39,385 nucleotides of DNA from Deltaproteobacteria bacterium (GTDB lineage: Bacteria > Myxococcota_A > Polyangia > Haliangiales > JADYYK01): contig JADYYK010000018.1 of assembly GCA_020853705.1 (NCBI GenBank), positions 1 to 39,385 of the forward strand. Reading direction: 5' to 3'. The translations under genes were made by a program, and so were the position numbers. Numbering within the stretch: the stretch's first letter is position 1; every line of letters starts with the position of its first letter. The notes under the pieces were generated by a model. The model had not been told where the DNA came from. It searched no databases and worked only from the letters and a program-made list of their open reading frames with translations. Shown in pieces: positions 1 to 8,461 of the stretch.

Positions 1-21
1 GATTTCAAGATCGACGTGAGC

Positions 22-982
22 GCCGTCCCCACGCACGTGGGGGTGAACCGGCCACGATCAAGAGCGAGCTGGACAAGGCCAACCGCCGTCCCCACGCACG
101 TGGGGGTGAACCGTGAGCGACCACCCCGAGGGCCGTCGAGGGCTTCGCCGTCCCCCCGCACGTGGGGGTGACCCGATGCACCCCGAGATGGAGGCGCTGT
201 ACAACGAGCCGTCCCCACGCACGTGGGGGTGAACCGTGGGTGCTCGGCAAGCTGCCCTTCCTGAAGAACGCCGTCCCCACGCACGTGGGGGTGAACCGCC
301 ATGAACCGCTGCCCCATCTGCGGCGCCTCGCCGTCCCCACGCACGTGGGGGTGAACCGCTGGAGCCGATGAAGCCGGGGTGCGAAAGGAAGCCGTCCCCA
401 CGCACGTGGGGGTGAACCGCTCCGGGCGTGCTGGTGTTCCACGGCTGCGGTGCGCCGTCACCACGCACGTGGGGGTGAACCGCCGCGCTGGACGCCTGGG
501 AGCGCGCTGGCTGCGCGCCGTCCCCACGCACGTGGGGGTGAACCGCGGGTGAGGTACTCTTCCTTGGGGGCGTAGACCGCCGTCCCCACGCACGTGGGGG
601 TGAACCGGGCAAGCGCCATCGCCCAGAGCCGAAGCCTGACGCCGTCCCCACGCACGTGGGGGTGAACCGGCAGGCGGCGGCGGTGCGATGACATCTCTCC
701 CTCGCCGTCCCCACGCACGTGGGGGTGAACCGACTGGCGAGCGCATCAGGATGGCGCCAATGCACCGCCGTCCCCACGCACGTGGGGGTGAACCGAGCGG
801 CAACCTCGCGGCCGTCGCACTCGGCGCGCCGTCCCCACGCACGTGGGGGTGAACCGAACGACACCAGGACCGTCACGTGCGCGCCTGAAAGCCGTCCCCA
901 CGCACGTGGGGGTGAACCGTGAGTGCCGTTGTGCTATACGCCGGCCTCGCATCGCCGTCCCCACGCACGTGGGGGTGAACTG
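22..982 (+). CRISPR. CRISPR array, type I-E-like, 16 repeats / 15 spacers
   Basis: Sixteen 29-bp repeats begin at 22, 85, 147, 208, 270, 330, 391, 454, 517, 579, 641, 704, 767, 828, 891 and 954. Each starts GCCGTCCCC and ends GGGGGTGAACCG, with an internal stem CCCCAC/GTGGGG around GCAC. Length, stem and the ACCG 3' end match the type I-E repeat family. Spacers are 31-34 nt (seven of 34, four of 33, three of 32, one of 31). Variants: the repeat at 147 has two A-to-C changes, the one at 454 has C-to-A, and the last one (954) has C-to-T at 981. By analogy with E. coli the + strand is the crRNA sense. The degenerate final repeat marks 982 as the old, leader-distal end, so leader and cas genes should lie left of the window. 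No cas gene is visible here. Confidence 0.97.
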
Positions 983-995
983 CTTTGAGTACACG

Positions 996-1013
996 CCGGT
1001 CCTCTCGGACCGG
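996..1013 (+). terminator. Hairpin just downstream of the CRISPR array
   Basis: Perfect 7-bp inverted repeat CCGGTCC/GGACCGG with a TCTC loop, 13 nt after the last repeat. No T-tract follows, so a terminator role for the pre-crRNA is only a guess. Confidence 0.35.
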
Positions 1014-1090
1014 TGGTTCGGAACCGCTCCGCCTCGCGCCCTCCGGCGCGTGCTCGACGGGCGGCGCCTCTGGGCGGAGGCCACCATTGG

Positions 1091-1096
1091 TATACT
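1091..1096 (+). promoter_or_regulatory. -10 element TATACT placing the transcript start at the ATG
   Basis: TATACT is followed by 6 nt and then ATG at 1103, so transcription starting about 7 nt after the box would begin on the start codon. No Shine-Dalgarno sequence and no convincing -35 are seen. The same box and spacing occur before the GTG at 3008 on the other strand. Confidence 0.6.
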
Positions 1097-1102
1097 CAGC
1101 GC

Positions 1103-1762
1103 ATGGCCAAGCCCCGGGGTTCTGCCCTCGCCGCAGTCACCAAGGTCGTCAAGGCCGCCACCGCCGCCAGCGCGGTCAACCAGCGCATCGGTGCCGATGC
1201 GCTGGCGCTGATCCGGCGGCGCATGGTGGCCATCACCGAGGCGTTCTTCGACATCGGCGTCGCGCTGCGCACGCTGGCACAGCCGCGGATCTACACCGCG
1301 CTGGGCCATGCGTCGTTCGGGGACCTGCTGGCCAAGGAGCGGCTGATGTCGCGCTCCGCAGCGGCCGACCTGATCCGCATCGCCGAGCGCTATACGCGCG
1401 AGACCGCCGTGGCGCTGGGCCACGCCAAGGCAGCTGCGCTGGTGCAGTACGTGGACGCCACCCCGGCGGCGGACGTCGCCGAGAGCCTTGCGCGCGCCGA
1501 CACCGCCATCGGCGGCAAGCCGGTCTCGAAGGCGACCGCGACCGAGCTGGAGCGCGCAGCGCGCGCGCTTCGGGCGAAGCGCAAGCCGGCGAGCAAGCCG
1601 AGCCCCGAGGAACGCGCCGCCCGCGCCGCGGCGAGCGCCCTCCAGCGCACCCTGGGCGGCAAGCGCGCCGCCACCGTGGAGGTTCGCAAGCGCGACGGCG
1701 CCTGGCGTGTGGTGCTCGAGGTTGCCGTCGAGCTGGCGGAGAGGCTGCGACTGGGACGCTGA
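1103..1762 (+). CDS. Uncharacterised helical basic protein next to the CRISPR array
   Basis: A 219-residue protein I do not recognise. The start is the ATG right after the TATACT box; the frame is open upstream, but that stretch lies in the array trailer. The protein looks entirely helical. Residues about 30-115 form a compact segment with Phe-Gly-Asp-Leu-Leu followed by Ser-Arg-Ser-Ala-Ala-Ala-Asp-Leu-Ile, which could be a helix-turn-helix and loosely recalls the N-terminal domain of DUF222/HNH proteins. Residues about 145-185 are Lys/Arg/Ala-rich, like a nucleic-acid-binding linker, and the last 35 are a short mixed region. No signal peptide and no Cas motif. A DNA-binding role is inference. 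It stands alone between the array and a block of palindromic repeats. Confidence 0.75.
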   Translation: MAKPRGSALAAVTKVVKAATAASAVNQRIGADALALIRRRMVAITEAFFDIGVALRTLAQPRIYTALGHASFGDLLAKERLMSRSAAADLIRIAERYTRETAVALGHAKAAALVQYVDATPAADVAESLARADTAIGGKPVSKATATELERAARALRAKRKPASKPSPEERAARAAASALQRTLGGKRAATVEVRKRDGAWRVVLEVAVELAERLRLGR

Positions 1763-1772
1763 CGACGCGGCC

Positions 1773-1839
1773 GTCCATGTCCGCCAAGGCGGACGTCCAT
1801 GTCCGCCAAGGCGGACGTCCATGTCCGCCAGGCGGACAT
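1773..1839. repeat. Three tandem palindromic repeats (about 22 bp each)
   Basis: Units at 1773-1794, 1795-1816 and 1817-1837, the last one base shorter. Each holds the palindrome GTCCGCCAAGGCGGAC (GTCCGCC-AGGCGGAC in the third, which extends to perfect 9-bp arms at 1821-1839). They lie between two convergent genes (stops at 1762 and 1890). They could work as bidirectional terminators, as a REP-like element, or as protein binding sites. No T-tract is present. Confidence 0.85.
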
Positions 1840-1889
1840 CCCCGCCACCTGGCAGACGTCCGTGCTCGTCGGCCGCCGATCTGCCGTTG

Positions 1890-3008
<1,119 letters not shown>

Positions 3009-3014
3009 GCTGGC

Positions 3015-3024
3015 AGTATAGACT
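3015..3024. promoter_or_regulatory. Overlapping divergent -10 boxes
   Basis: On the minus strand TATACT (3020-3015) precedes GTG 3008 by 6 nt. On the plus strand TAGACT (3019-3024) points to the gene at 3053 and would give a leader of about 22 nt holding GGAG. The two hexamers share the TA at 3019-3020. Confidence 0.6.
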
Positions 3025-3052
3025 CGACATCTTCGACTGGACTGGAGAAGCC

Positions 3053-3541
3053 ATGCCGATGACCCGACTGACCGCCACCCTGGCCGTGCTCGCCCTGGCC
3101 ACCACCCTGCCCGCCTGCGGCGGCGACGACGATGACGGCCCCGCGGCGGACGCCTCGATCAGCGCCGACGCCACCCGCGACAGCGGCGGCAGCACGCCCG
3201 ACGCCGCCCGCGACAGCGGCAGCAGCACGGTCGATGCCACCGTCACCGCGCCGCCCGTCATCAGCCGGGTGACCTGGACCCCCGCGGGTGGCTGCGTGGC
3301 CGGCACCAGCAGCAACTTCACCATCGCCATCACGGTGACCGACGCCGACACCGCGGCGGGCAGCCTGATCTACGGCGGCTCGGCGGCCGGCTGCAGCGGC
3401 AGCGTCACGACCAACCCGGGCACCCTGAACTGCCCCAACCTGTCGCCCTACACCGGCAGCGTCACCGTGCGCGACCCCCAGGGCAACATGGACACCCAGG
3501 GCATCATCATCTCGCCGTGCACCGCCGGAGCGGCGCCATAG
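3053..3541 (+). CDS. Small secreted lipoprotein, function unknown
   Basis: A 162-residue lipoprotein. Basic N-terminus, hydrophobic core and lipobox Leu-Pro-Ala-Cys at residues 19-22, followed by Gly-Gly-Asp-Asp-Asp-Asp, then an Asp/Ser/Ala/Thr linker to about residue 65. The C-terminal 95 residues look like one beta-rich, Ig-like domain with six Cys (near 81, 106, 118 and after) that may form disulfides. Start ATG at 3053 sits behind GGAG at about 8 nt; an in-frame ATG at 3059 is possible. It has its own arm of the divergent promoter at 3015-3024. No family recognised. Confidence 0.85.
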   Translation: MPMTRLTATLAVLALATTLPACGGDDDDGPAADASISADATRDSGGSTPDAARDSGSSTVDATVTAPPVISRVTWTPAGGCVAGTSSNFTIAITVTDADTAAGSLIYGGSAAGCSGSVTTNPGTLNCPNLSPYTGSVTVRDPQGNMDTQGIIISPCTAGAAP

Positions 3542-3549
3542 CGCGCGCG

Positions 3550-3578
3550 TTGACGCTGGTTCGGCGCGCGACTAAGCT
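3550..3578 (+). promoter_or_regulatory. Sigma70-type promoter of the nucleoside operon
   Basis: TTGACG (3550-3555), exactly 17 nt, then TAAGCT (3573-3578). The start codon of deoC follows 9 nt later at 3588, so the leader would be only a few nucleotides. This is among the best -35/-10 pairs in the window. Confidence 0.7.
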
Positions 3579-3587
3579 GCCAACCTC

Positions 3588-4658
3588 ATGAATCGTCCAG
3601 GTGATGCGGACATCGACCGCTTGGTCGAGGTGATCGCCACGCGGGTGCGCGATCGGCTCGGCTCCGGCGCGGCCTCGCCCGCGCCCGGCGGCCTGCCGGC
3701 CTCGGGTCCGGCACGTCTCCAGGTCCTCAAGGAGACCCCGTGTCACGACGACTCCGGGGTCGAGGTCGGCTGCGAGGAGTGCGGCATGTGCACCCTGCGC
3801 CGGCCCTGGTCGGTGCGCGCCATCGAGGACGCCGGCGCGGTGCGCGTGGCGGCGGCGGCGGGCGTCGGCGAGGTCCCGGCCGACATGGCCCGCCTCATCG
3901 ATCACACCCTGCTCAAGGCCGACGCCACCCGCGAGGACGTGCGCAAGCTGTGTGAGGAGGCGCGCAAGCACCACTTCGCCTCGGTCTGTGTCAACACCAC
4001 CTGGGTGCCGTTCTGCCGCGCCATGCTGGCCGGCTCGGGCGTCATGGTGTGCACCGTGGTCGGCTTCCCGCTGGGCGCCATGTCGCCCAACGCCAAGGCC
4101 TTCGAGGCCCGCGAGGCGGTGCGCGCCGGCGCCGACGAGGTCGACATGGTGCTCAACATCGGGGCGCTCAAGTCGAAGGACTACAACCTGGTGTTCGAGG
4201 ACATCTGCAAGGTGGTGCAGGCGTCCAAGCCCGCGCACGTGAAGGTCATCCTGGAGACCGGCGCGCTCGACAACGAGCAGAAGGTCATCGCCATCTCGCT
4301 GTCCAAGCTGGCCGGCGCGCACTTCGTCAAGACCTCGACCGGGTTCGGTCCTGGCGGCGCCACCGTCGACGACATCGCGTTGATGCGGCGCCTGGTCGGC
4401 AGCGAGATGGGCGTCAAGGCCTCGGGCGGCGTGCGCACCCGCGAGGACGCCGAGAACATGGCGCGCGCCGGCGCCAGCCGCATCGGCGCCAGCGCCTCGG
4501 TCGCCATCGTCAGCGCCGCGCCGGGCAGCAAGAGCGCGCCAGCGCCGTCGGCCGCACCGGCCGCGCGCAGCTTCGGCAAGCCGCTGCCGGTGCGCGGCGG
4601 CAAGCCCTCCGGCAGTACCCCCGGCGGCGCGCCCGCCAAGCCCAAGGGCGGCTACTGA
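3588..4658 (+). CDS. deoC: Deoxyribose-phosphate aldolase with extra N- and C-terminal regions
   Basis: Cleaves 2-deoxyribose-5-phosphate to glyceraldehyde-3-phosphate and acetaldehyde. The aldolase core (about 97-310) has the catalytic set: Asp186 in DEVDMVLN, Schiff-base Lys248 in VKTSTGFG, and Lys277 in GVKASGG. At 356 residues it is about 100-130 longer than the usual enzyme. Residues 1-25 form an amphipathic helix (Asp-Ile-Asp-Arg-Leu-Val-Glu-Val-Ile), followed by a Pro/Gly/Ala linker and a cluster Cys52, Cys62, Cys65, Cys68 that could bind zinc or an Fe-S centre. The C-terminus (310-356) is Pro/Lys/Gly-rich and looks disordered. Amphipathic N-terminal helices target some enzymes to bacterial microcompartments; no shell gene is in this window, so that is only a possibility. 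First gene of the operon; its stop overlaps deoB by one base (TGATG). Confidence 0.95.
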   Translation: MNRPGDADIDRLVEVIATRVRDRLGSGAASPAPGGLPASGPARLQVLKETPCHDDSGVEVGCEECGMCTLRRPWSVRAIEDAGAVRVAAAAGVGEVPADMARLIDHTLLKADATREDVRKLCEEARKHHFASVCVNTTWVPFCRAMLAGSGVMVCTVVGFPLGAMSPNAKAFEAREAVRAGADEVDMVLNIGALKSKDYNLVFEDICKVVQASKPAHVKVILETGALDNEQKVIAISLSKLAGAHFVKTSTGFGPGGATVDDIALMRRLVGSEMGVKASGGVRTREDAENMARAGASRIGASASVAIVSAAPGSKSAPAPSAAPAARSFGKPLPVRGGKPSGSTPGGAPAKPKGGY

Positions 4659-5830
4659 TGCAGACCCAGCGCATCATCCTCATCGTGCTCGACGGCTGTG
4701 GCTGCGGCGCCACCCAGGACGCCGGCAAGTACCACGACGAGGGCTCCAACACGCTGGGCCACTGCGCGCACGCCGTCGGCGGGCTGCACCTGCCCGCGCT
4801 GGCCGACGCCGGCCTGGGCAACCTGACCGCGATCGAGGGCGTCGCCCCGGTCGCGCACGCCCATGGCGCCTTCGGCAAGCTGGCCGAGGCCTCGTGCGGC
4901 AAGGACACCCAGACCGGCCACTGGGAGATGGCCGGGCTGCGCATCGACGACGCCTTCACCACATTCTCGACCGGGTTTCCGCCCGAGATCATCGACGCCT
5001 TCCGCAAGGCCACCGGGCGCGGCGTGCTCGGCAACAAGGCCGCCTCGGGCACCGTCATCCTCGACGAGCTGGCGCCGAAACACCTCGAGACCGGCGACTT
5101 CATCGTCTACACCAGCGCCGACTCGGTGTTCCAGATCGCCGCGCACGAGGACAAGGTCCCGCTCGAGGAACTCTACGCAGCCGGCCACGCCGCGCGCAAG
5201 ATCCTGGATCCGTACCGCGTCGGGCGCGTCATCCTGCGCCCCTTCGTGGGCGAGGCCGGCAAGTGGAAGCGCACCTACAACCGGCGTGATCTCGCGATGC
5301 CGCCGCCGGCGCCGACGGTGCTCGATCACCTCAAGGGCGCCGGCCACGAGGTCGTCGCGGTGGGCAAGATCGACGACATCTTCGCCGGGCGCGGCGTCAC
5401 CCGCGCCATCCACACCGAGGGCAACGCCGACGGCCTCGAGCACACCCTGCGCCTGCTGAGCGAGGTCGACCGCGGCCTCATCTTCGTCAACCTGGTCGAC
5501 TTCGACATGCTATACGGCCATCGCCGCGATCCCGCCGGGTATGCCCGTGCGCTGACCGAGTTCGACACCTGGCTGCCGCGCCTGCGCGGCGCGCTGGGCC
5601 CCGGGGACCTCGCCATCCTGAGCTCCGACCACGGCAACGACCCCTGCGCGCCGGGCACCGACCACACCCGTGAGCACGTGCCGCTGCTGGCCTTCGGGCC
5701 GTCGCGCGCCGAGGGCGCCGACCTCGGCGTGCGCAAGACCTTCGCCGACATCGGGGCCACCGTGGCCGACGCCTTCGGGGTCACCGCGCCGCCCCACGGC
5801 GAGTCCTTCTTCCCGCGGATCGCCCCGTAG
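4658..5830 (+). CDS. deoB: Phosphopentomutase
   Basis: Interconverts (deoxy)ribose-1-phosphate and (deoxy)ribose-5-phosphate, linking the phosphorylases downstream to DeoC. The 390 residues are normal for the alkaline-phosphatase-superfamily phosphopentomutase. Visible landmarks: metal-binding Asp12 in VLDGCGCG, the phospho-acceptor Thr segment GKDTQTGHWE at 81-90, the NLVDFDMLYGHRRD segment near 282, SSDHGNDP near 328 and the metal-site TDHTREHVPLL near 338. The start ATG shares its A with the deoC stop codon, so it is probably translationally coupled. The TAG stop is 2 nt before deoA. Confidence 0.96.
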   Translation: MQTQRIILIVLDGCGCGATQDAGKYHDEGSNTLGHCAHAVGGLHLPALADAGLGNLTAIEGVAPVAHAHGAFGKLAEASCGKDTQTGHWEMAGLRIDDAFTTFSTGFPPEIIDAFRKATGRGVLGNKAASGTVILDELAPKHLETGDFIVYTSADSVFQIAAHEDKVPLEELYAAGHAARKILDPYRVGRVILRPFVGEAGKWKRTYNRRDLAMPPPAPTVLDHLKGAGHEVVAVGKIDDIFAGRGVTRAIHTEGNADGLEHTLRLLSEVDRGLIFVNLVDFDMLYGHRRDPAGYARALTEFDTWLPRLRGALGPGDLAILSSDHGNDPCAPGTDHTREHVPLLAFGPSRAEGADLGVRKTFADIGATVADAFGVTAPPHGESFFPRIAP

Positions 5831-5832
5831 CC

Positions 5833-7164
5833 ATGCGGGCGCAGGAGCTGATCGCGCGCAAGCGCGATGGCGGCGAGCTCGCGCCCGCGGAGCTGCGCGC
5901 GCTGGTCGCCGGCATCACCGACGGCAGCGTGCCCGACTACCAGGCCGCGGCCTTCCTGATGGCGGTGTTCTTCCGTGGCATGACGCCGGCCGAGCTGGCG
6001 GCGTGGGCCGACGCCATGCTGCGCTCGGGCGACGTGCTGGATCTGTCGGCCATCGCCGCGCGCAAGGTCGACAAGCACTCGACCGGCGGCGTGGGTGACA
6101 AGATCTCGCTGCCGCTGGCGCCCGCGGTGGCGGCCTGCGGGGTCGCGGTGCCCATGGTGTCGGGGCGCGGCCTGGGCCATACCGGCGGCACCCTGGACAA
6201 GCTGGAGGCCATCCCCGGCTTCTCGGTCAACCTGCCGGTGGAGCGCTTCCGGGCCCAGGTCGCCGAGCTCGGCGTGTGCATGATCGGGCAGACCGAGCGC
6301 ATCGCACCCGCCGATCGCAAGCTGTATGCGCTGCGCGACGTCACCGCCACGGTGGAGTCGATCCCGCTGATCGCCTCCAGCATCATGTCGAAGAAGCGGG
6401 CCGAGGGCATCGACGCCCTGGTGCTGGATCAGAAGGTCGGCGCCGGCGCCTTCATGAAGCGGATCGAGGATGCCCGCGCGCTGGCGCGCACCATCATCGC
6501 CATCGGGCGCGCCGCCGGCAAGCGGGTGACCGCGCTCATCACCGCGATGGATCAGCCCATCGGGCGCGCGGTCGGCAACGCCAGCGAGGTCGAGGAGTCG
6601 ATCGAGACCCTGCGCGGCCGTGGCCCCGCCGACACCCGCGAGCTGACGGTGGCGCTGGGGGCCGAGATGCTGGTGCTGGGCGGCGCCGCCGCCGACAGCG
6701 CGGCCGGGCGCGCGCGCATCGAGGCGGTGCTCGACGGCGGCCAGGCGCTGGAGCGCTTCGCGCGCATGATCGCGGCCCAGGGCGGCGACGCCCGCGTGTG
6801 CGAGGACACCGGGCGGCTGCCGCAGGCGCGCACCCGGCGTGAGGTCGTGGCGACGGCGGCCGGCGTGGTCGAGGCCATCGACGCCGAGGCCGTGGGCGTC
6901 GCGGCGATGATGCTGGGCGCGGGCCGGCGCACCAAGGAGGACCGCATCGATCCCGCGGTCGGCATCGACGTGCTCAAGAAGGTGGGCGACCGGGTCGCCG
7001 CCGGCGAGCCGCTGGCGCTGCTGCGGGTCAACGACGCGGCCCAGGCCGACGCCGCCGCGGCGCGCTACCTGGGCGCGGTCCGCATCGGGGCCGGCGCCGG
7101 CGCGGCTGCGCTGCGCGGGGCCGTGCTGGAGGTCCTGCGTGATGGCGATGGAGGTGGTCCGTGA
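5833..7164 (+). CDS. deoA: Pyrimidine-nucleoside / thymidine phosphorylase
   Basis: Phosphorolysis of pyrimidine nucleosides to base and (deoxy)ribose-1-phosphate. The 443-residue protein has the family layout: N-terminal alpha domain, the phosphate-binding signature KVDKHSTGGVGDK (about 79-91), the glycine-rich SGRGLGHTGGTLDKLE segment near 115-130, and a C-terminal PYNP-like domain from about 345. The LIASSIMSKKRAEG stretch near 183 includes substrate-contacting Ser and Lys. Whether it favours thymidine or also takes uridine cannot be settled by eye. The TGA stop overlaps the GTG start of punA (GTGA). Confidence 0.95.
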   Translation: MRAQELIARKRDGGELAPAELRALVAGITDGSVPDYQAAAFLMAVFFRGMTPAELAAWADAMLRSGDVLDLSAIAARKVDKHSTGGVGDKISLPLAPAVAACGVAVPMVSGRGLGHTGGTLDKLEAIPGFSVNLPVERFRAQVAELGVCMIGQTERIAPADRKLYALRDVTATVESIPLIASSIMSKKRAEGIDALVLDQKVGAGAFMKRIEDARALARTIIAIGRAAGKRVTALITAMDQPIGRAVGNASEVEESIETLRGRGPADTRELTVALGAEMLVLGGAAADSAAGRARIEAVLDGGQALERFARMIAAQGGDARVCEDTGRLPQARTRREVVATAAGVVEAIDAEAVGVAAMMLGAGRRTKEDRIDPAVGIDVLKKVGDRVAAGEPLALLRVNDAAQADAAAARYLGAVRIGAGAGAAALRGAVLEVLRDGDGGGP

Positions 7165-8003
7165 GTGAATCGGCACTGTGGGACGAGCTGCAGCGCGCCG
7201 CCGAGGTGGTGCGCAGCAAGCTGGGCGCGCGCCATCCGAGCGTGGGCGTGATCCTGGGCAGCGGCCTGGGCGCCTTCGCCGACACCTTGACCGACGCGGT
7301 CGCCATCCCGTATGGCGAGCTGCCGGGGTTTCCCAGTTCCAGCGTGGTCGGCCACAGCGGACGCCTGGTCGCGGGCAAGGTCGGGGACACCCAGGTGCTG
7401 GCGATGCAGGGTCGGGTGCACTACTACGAGGGCCACGCGCTCGACCGCGTGGTCTTCCCGGTGCGCACCATGGTCGCCCTGGGCGCGCGCACCCTGGTCA
7501 TCACCAACGCCGCGGGCGGCGTCAACCCGAGCTATCGCCCCGGCGATCTCGTGCTGATCCGCGATCACCTCAACATGCTGGGCGAGAGCCCGCTGCGCGG
7601 CCCCAACGACGACCGCCTGGGCCCGCGCTTCCCCGACATGACCGAGGCCTACCCGGCCACGCTGCGCGCCTTCGCCCGCGAGCGCGCGCGCGGCCTCGGC
7701 CTCGAGCTCGCCGAGGGCGTCTACTGCGCGCTGTCGGGGCCGTGCTACGAGACCCCGGCCGAGGTGCGCATGCTGGCCACGCTGGGGGCCGACCTGGCCG
7801 GCATGTCGACGGTGCCCGAGGTCATCGCGGCGGCGCACATGGGCGCCCGGGTGCTGGGGATCTCGTGCGTGACCAACCAGGCCGCCGGCCTCGGCGTCGG
7901 CAAGCTGTCGCACGCCGAGGTGACCGAGACCGCAGAGCGTATCCGCGGCACGTTCACCAGGCTCATCGCCGACCTCCTGGCCGGCATCGGAGGGGTGCCA
8001 TGA
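7161..8003 (+). CDS. punA: Purine-nucleoside phosphorylase
   Basis: Phosphorolysis of purine nucleosides, probably inosine and guanosine. The 280 residues match the trimeric PNP class. Motifs: GVILGSGLGAF (about 29-39) for phosphate binding, GRVHYYEGH (about 83-91), ITNAAGGVNPSY (about 114-125), GPCYETPAEVRML (about 193-205, Cys where the family often has Asn or Ser) and the SCVTNQAAG purine-binding loop near 234-242. GTG start inside the deoA stop (GTGA); its own stop overlaps the cdd ATG (ATGA). Confidence 0.95.
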   Translation: MSESALWDELQRAAEVVRSKLGARHPSVGVILGSGLGAFADTLTDAVAIPYGELPGFPSSSVVGHSGRLVAGKVGDTQVLAMQGRVHYYEGHALDRVVFPVRTMVALGARTLVITNAAGGVNPSYRPGDLVLIRDHLNMLGESPLRGPNDDRLGPRFPDMTEAYPATLRAFARERARGLGLELAEGVYCALSGPCYETPAEVRMLATLGADLAGMSTVPEVIAAAHMGARVLGISCVTNQAAGLGVGKLSHAEVTETAERIRGTFTRLIADLLAGIGGVP

Positions 8004-8461
8004 AGATCCGCGCACGCAGCACCTCGAGCCGCGCCGCGGTGCGGCCGCCCGACGCCGACACCGGCCCCGATGGCTCGCTGGAGCTGGCCGCCGCGGCGGC
8101 GCGCGGCAACGCCTATGCGCCGTACTCGGCTTACCTGGTCGGTGCCGCGGTGCGCACCAGCTCGGGTCGCGTCTTCACCGGCGCCAACGTCGAGAACGCC
8201 TCCTACGGCCTGACCCTGTGCGCCGAGCGCGCCGCCATCGCCGCCGCGGTCAACGCCGGCGAGCGCCGCCTCGCGGCCATCGCGGTGGTGACCCAGAGCG
8301 AGCCGCCGGCCGCGCCCTGCGGCATGTGCCGCCAGACCCTGGCCGAGTTCGCGGGCGACGACCTCGAGATCGTCCTGGTCAGCGCCTCGGGCAAGCGCCT
8401 CAAGACCACGCTGGGCGCCCTGCTGCCGCACGCATTCCGCCCCGCTGCCCTCGGCAAATGA
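8000..8461 (+). CDS. cdd: Cytidine deaminase
   Basis: Deaminates cytidine and deoxycytidine to uridine and deoxyuridine, feeding DeoA. The 153-residue protein has the homotetrameric zinc-enzyme motifs: catalytic Cys-Ala-Glu (CAERAA, about 74-79, preceded by NVENASYGLT) and the second zinc pair PCGMC (about 106-110). The first 25 residues, rich in Arg and Ser, extend beyond the usual start. ATGA overlaps join it to punA upstream and to the amidohydrolase downstream. Confidence 0.95.
   Translation: MKIRARSTSSRAAVRPPDADTGPDGSLELAAAAARGNAYAPYSAYLVGAAVRTSSGRVFTGANVENASYGLTLCAERAAIAAAVNAGERRLAAIAVVTQSEPPAAPCGMCRQTLAEFAGDDLEIVLVSASGKRLKTTLGALLPHAFRPAALGK

Noticed and set aside
5..980. Long open frames across the CRISPR array
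   Set aside because: They translate the repeat in every frame; an array of identical repeats without start signals explains them.
1103..1762. CRISPR-adjacent gene as a cas or anti-CRISPR gene
   Set aside because: No Cas motif; too long and too basic for a typical anti-CRISPR, and adjacency alone is not evidence.
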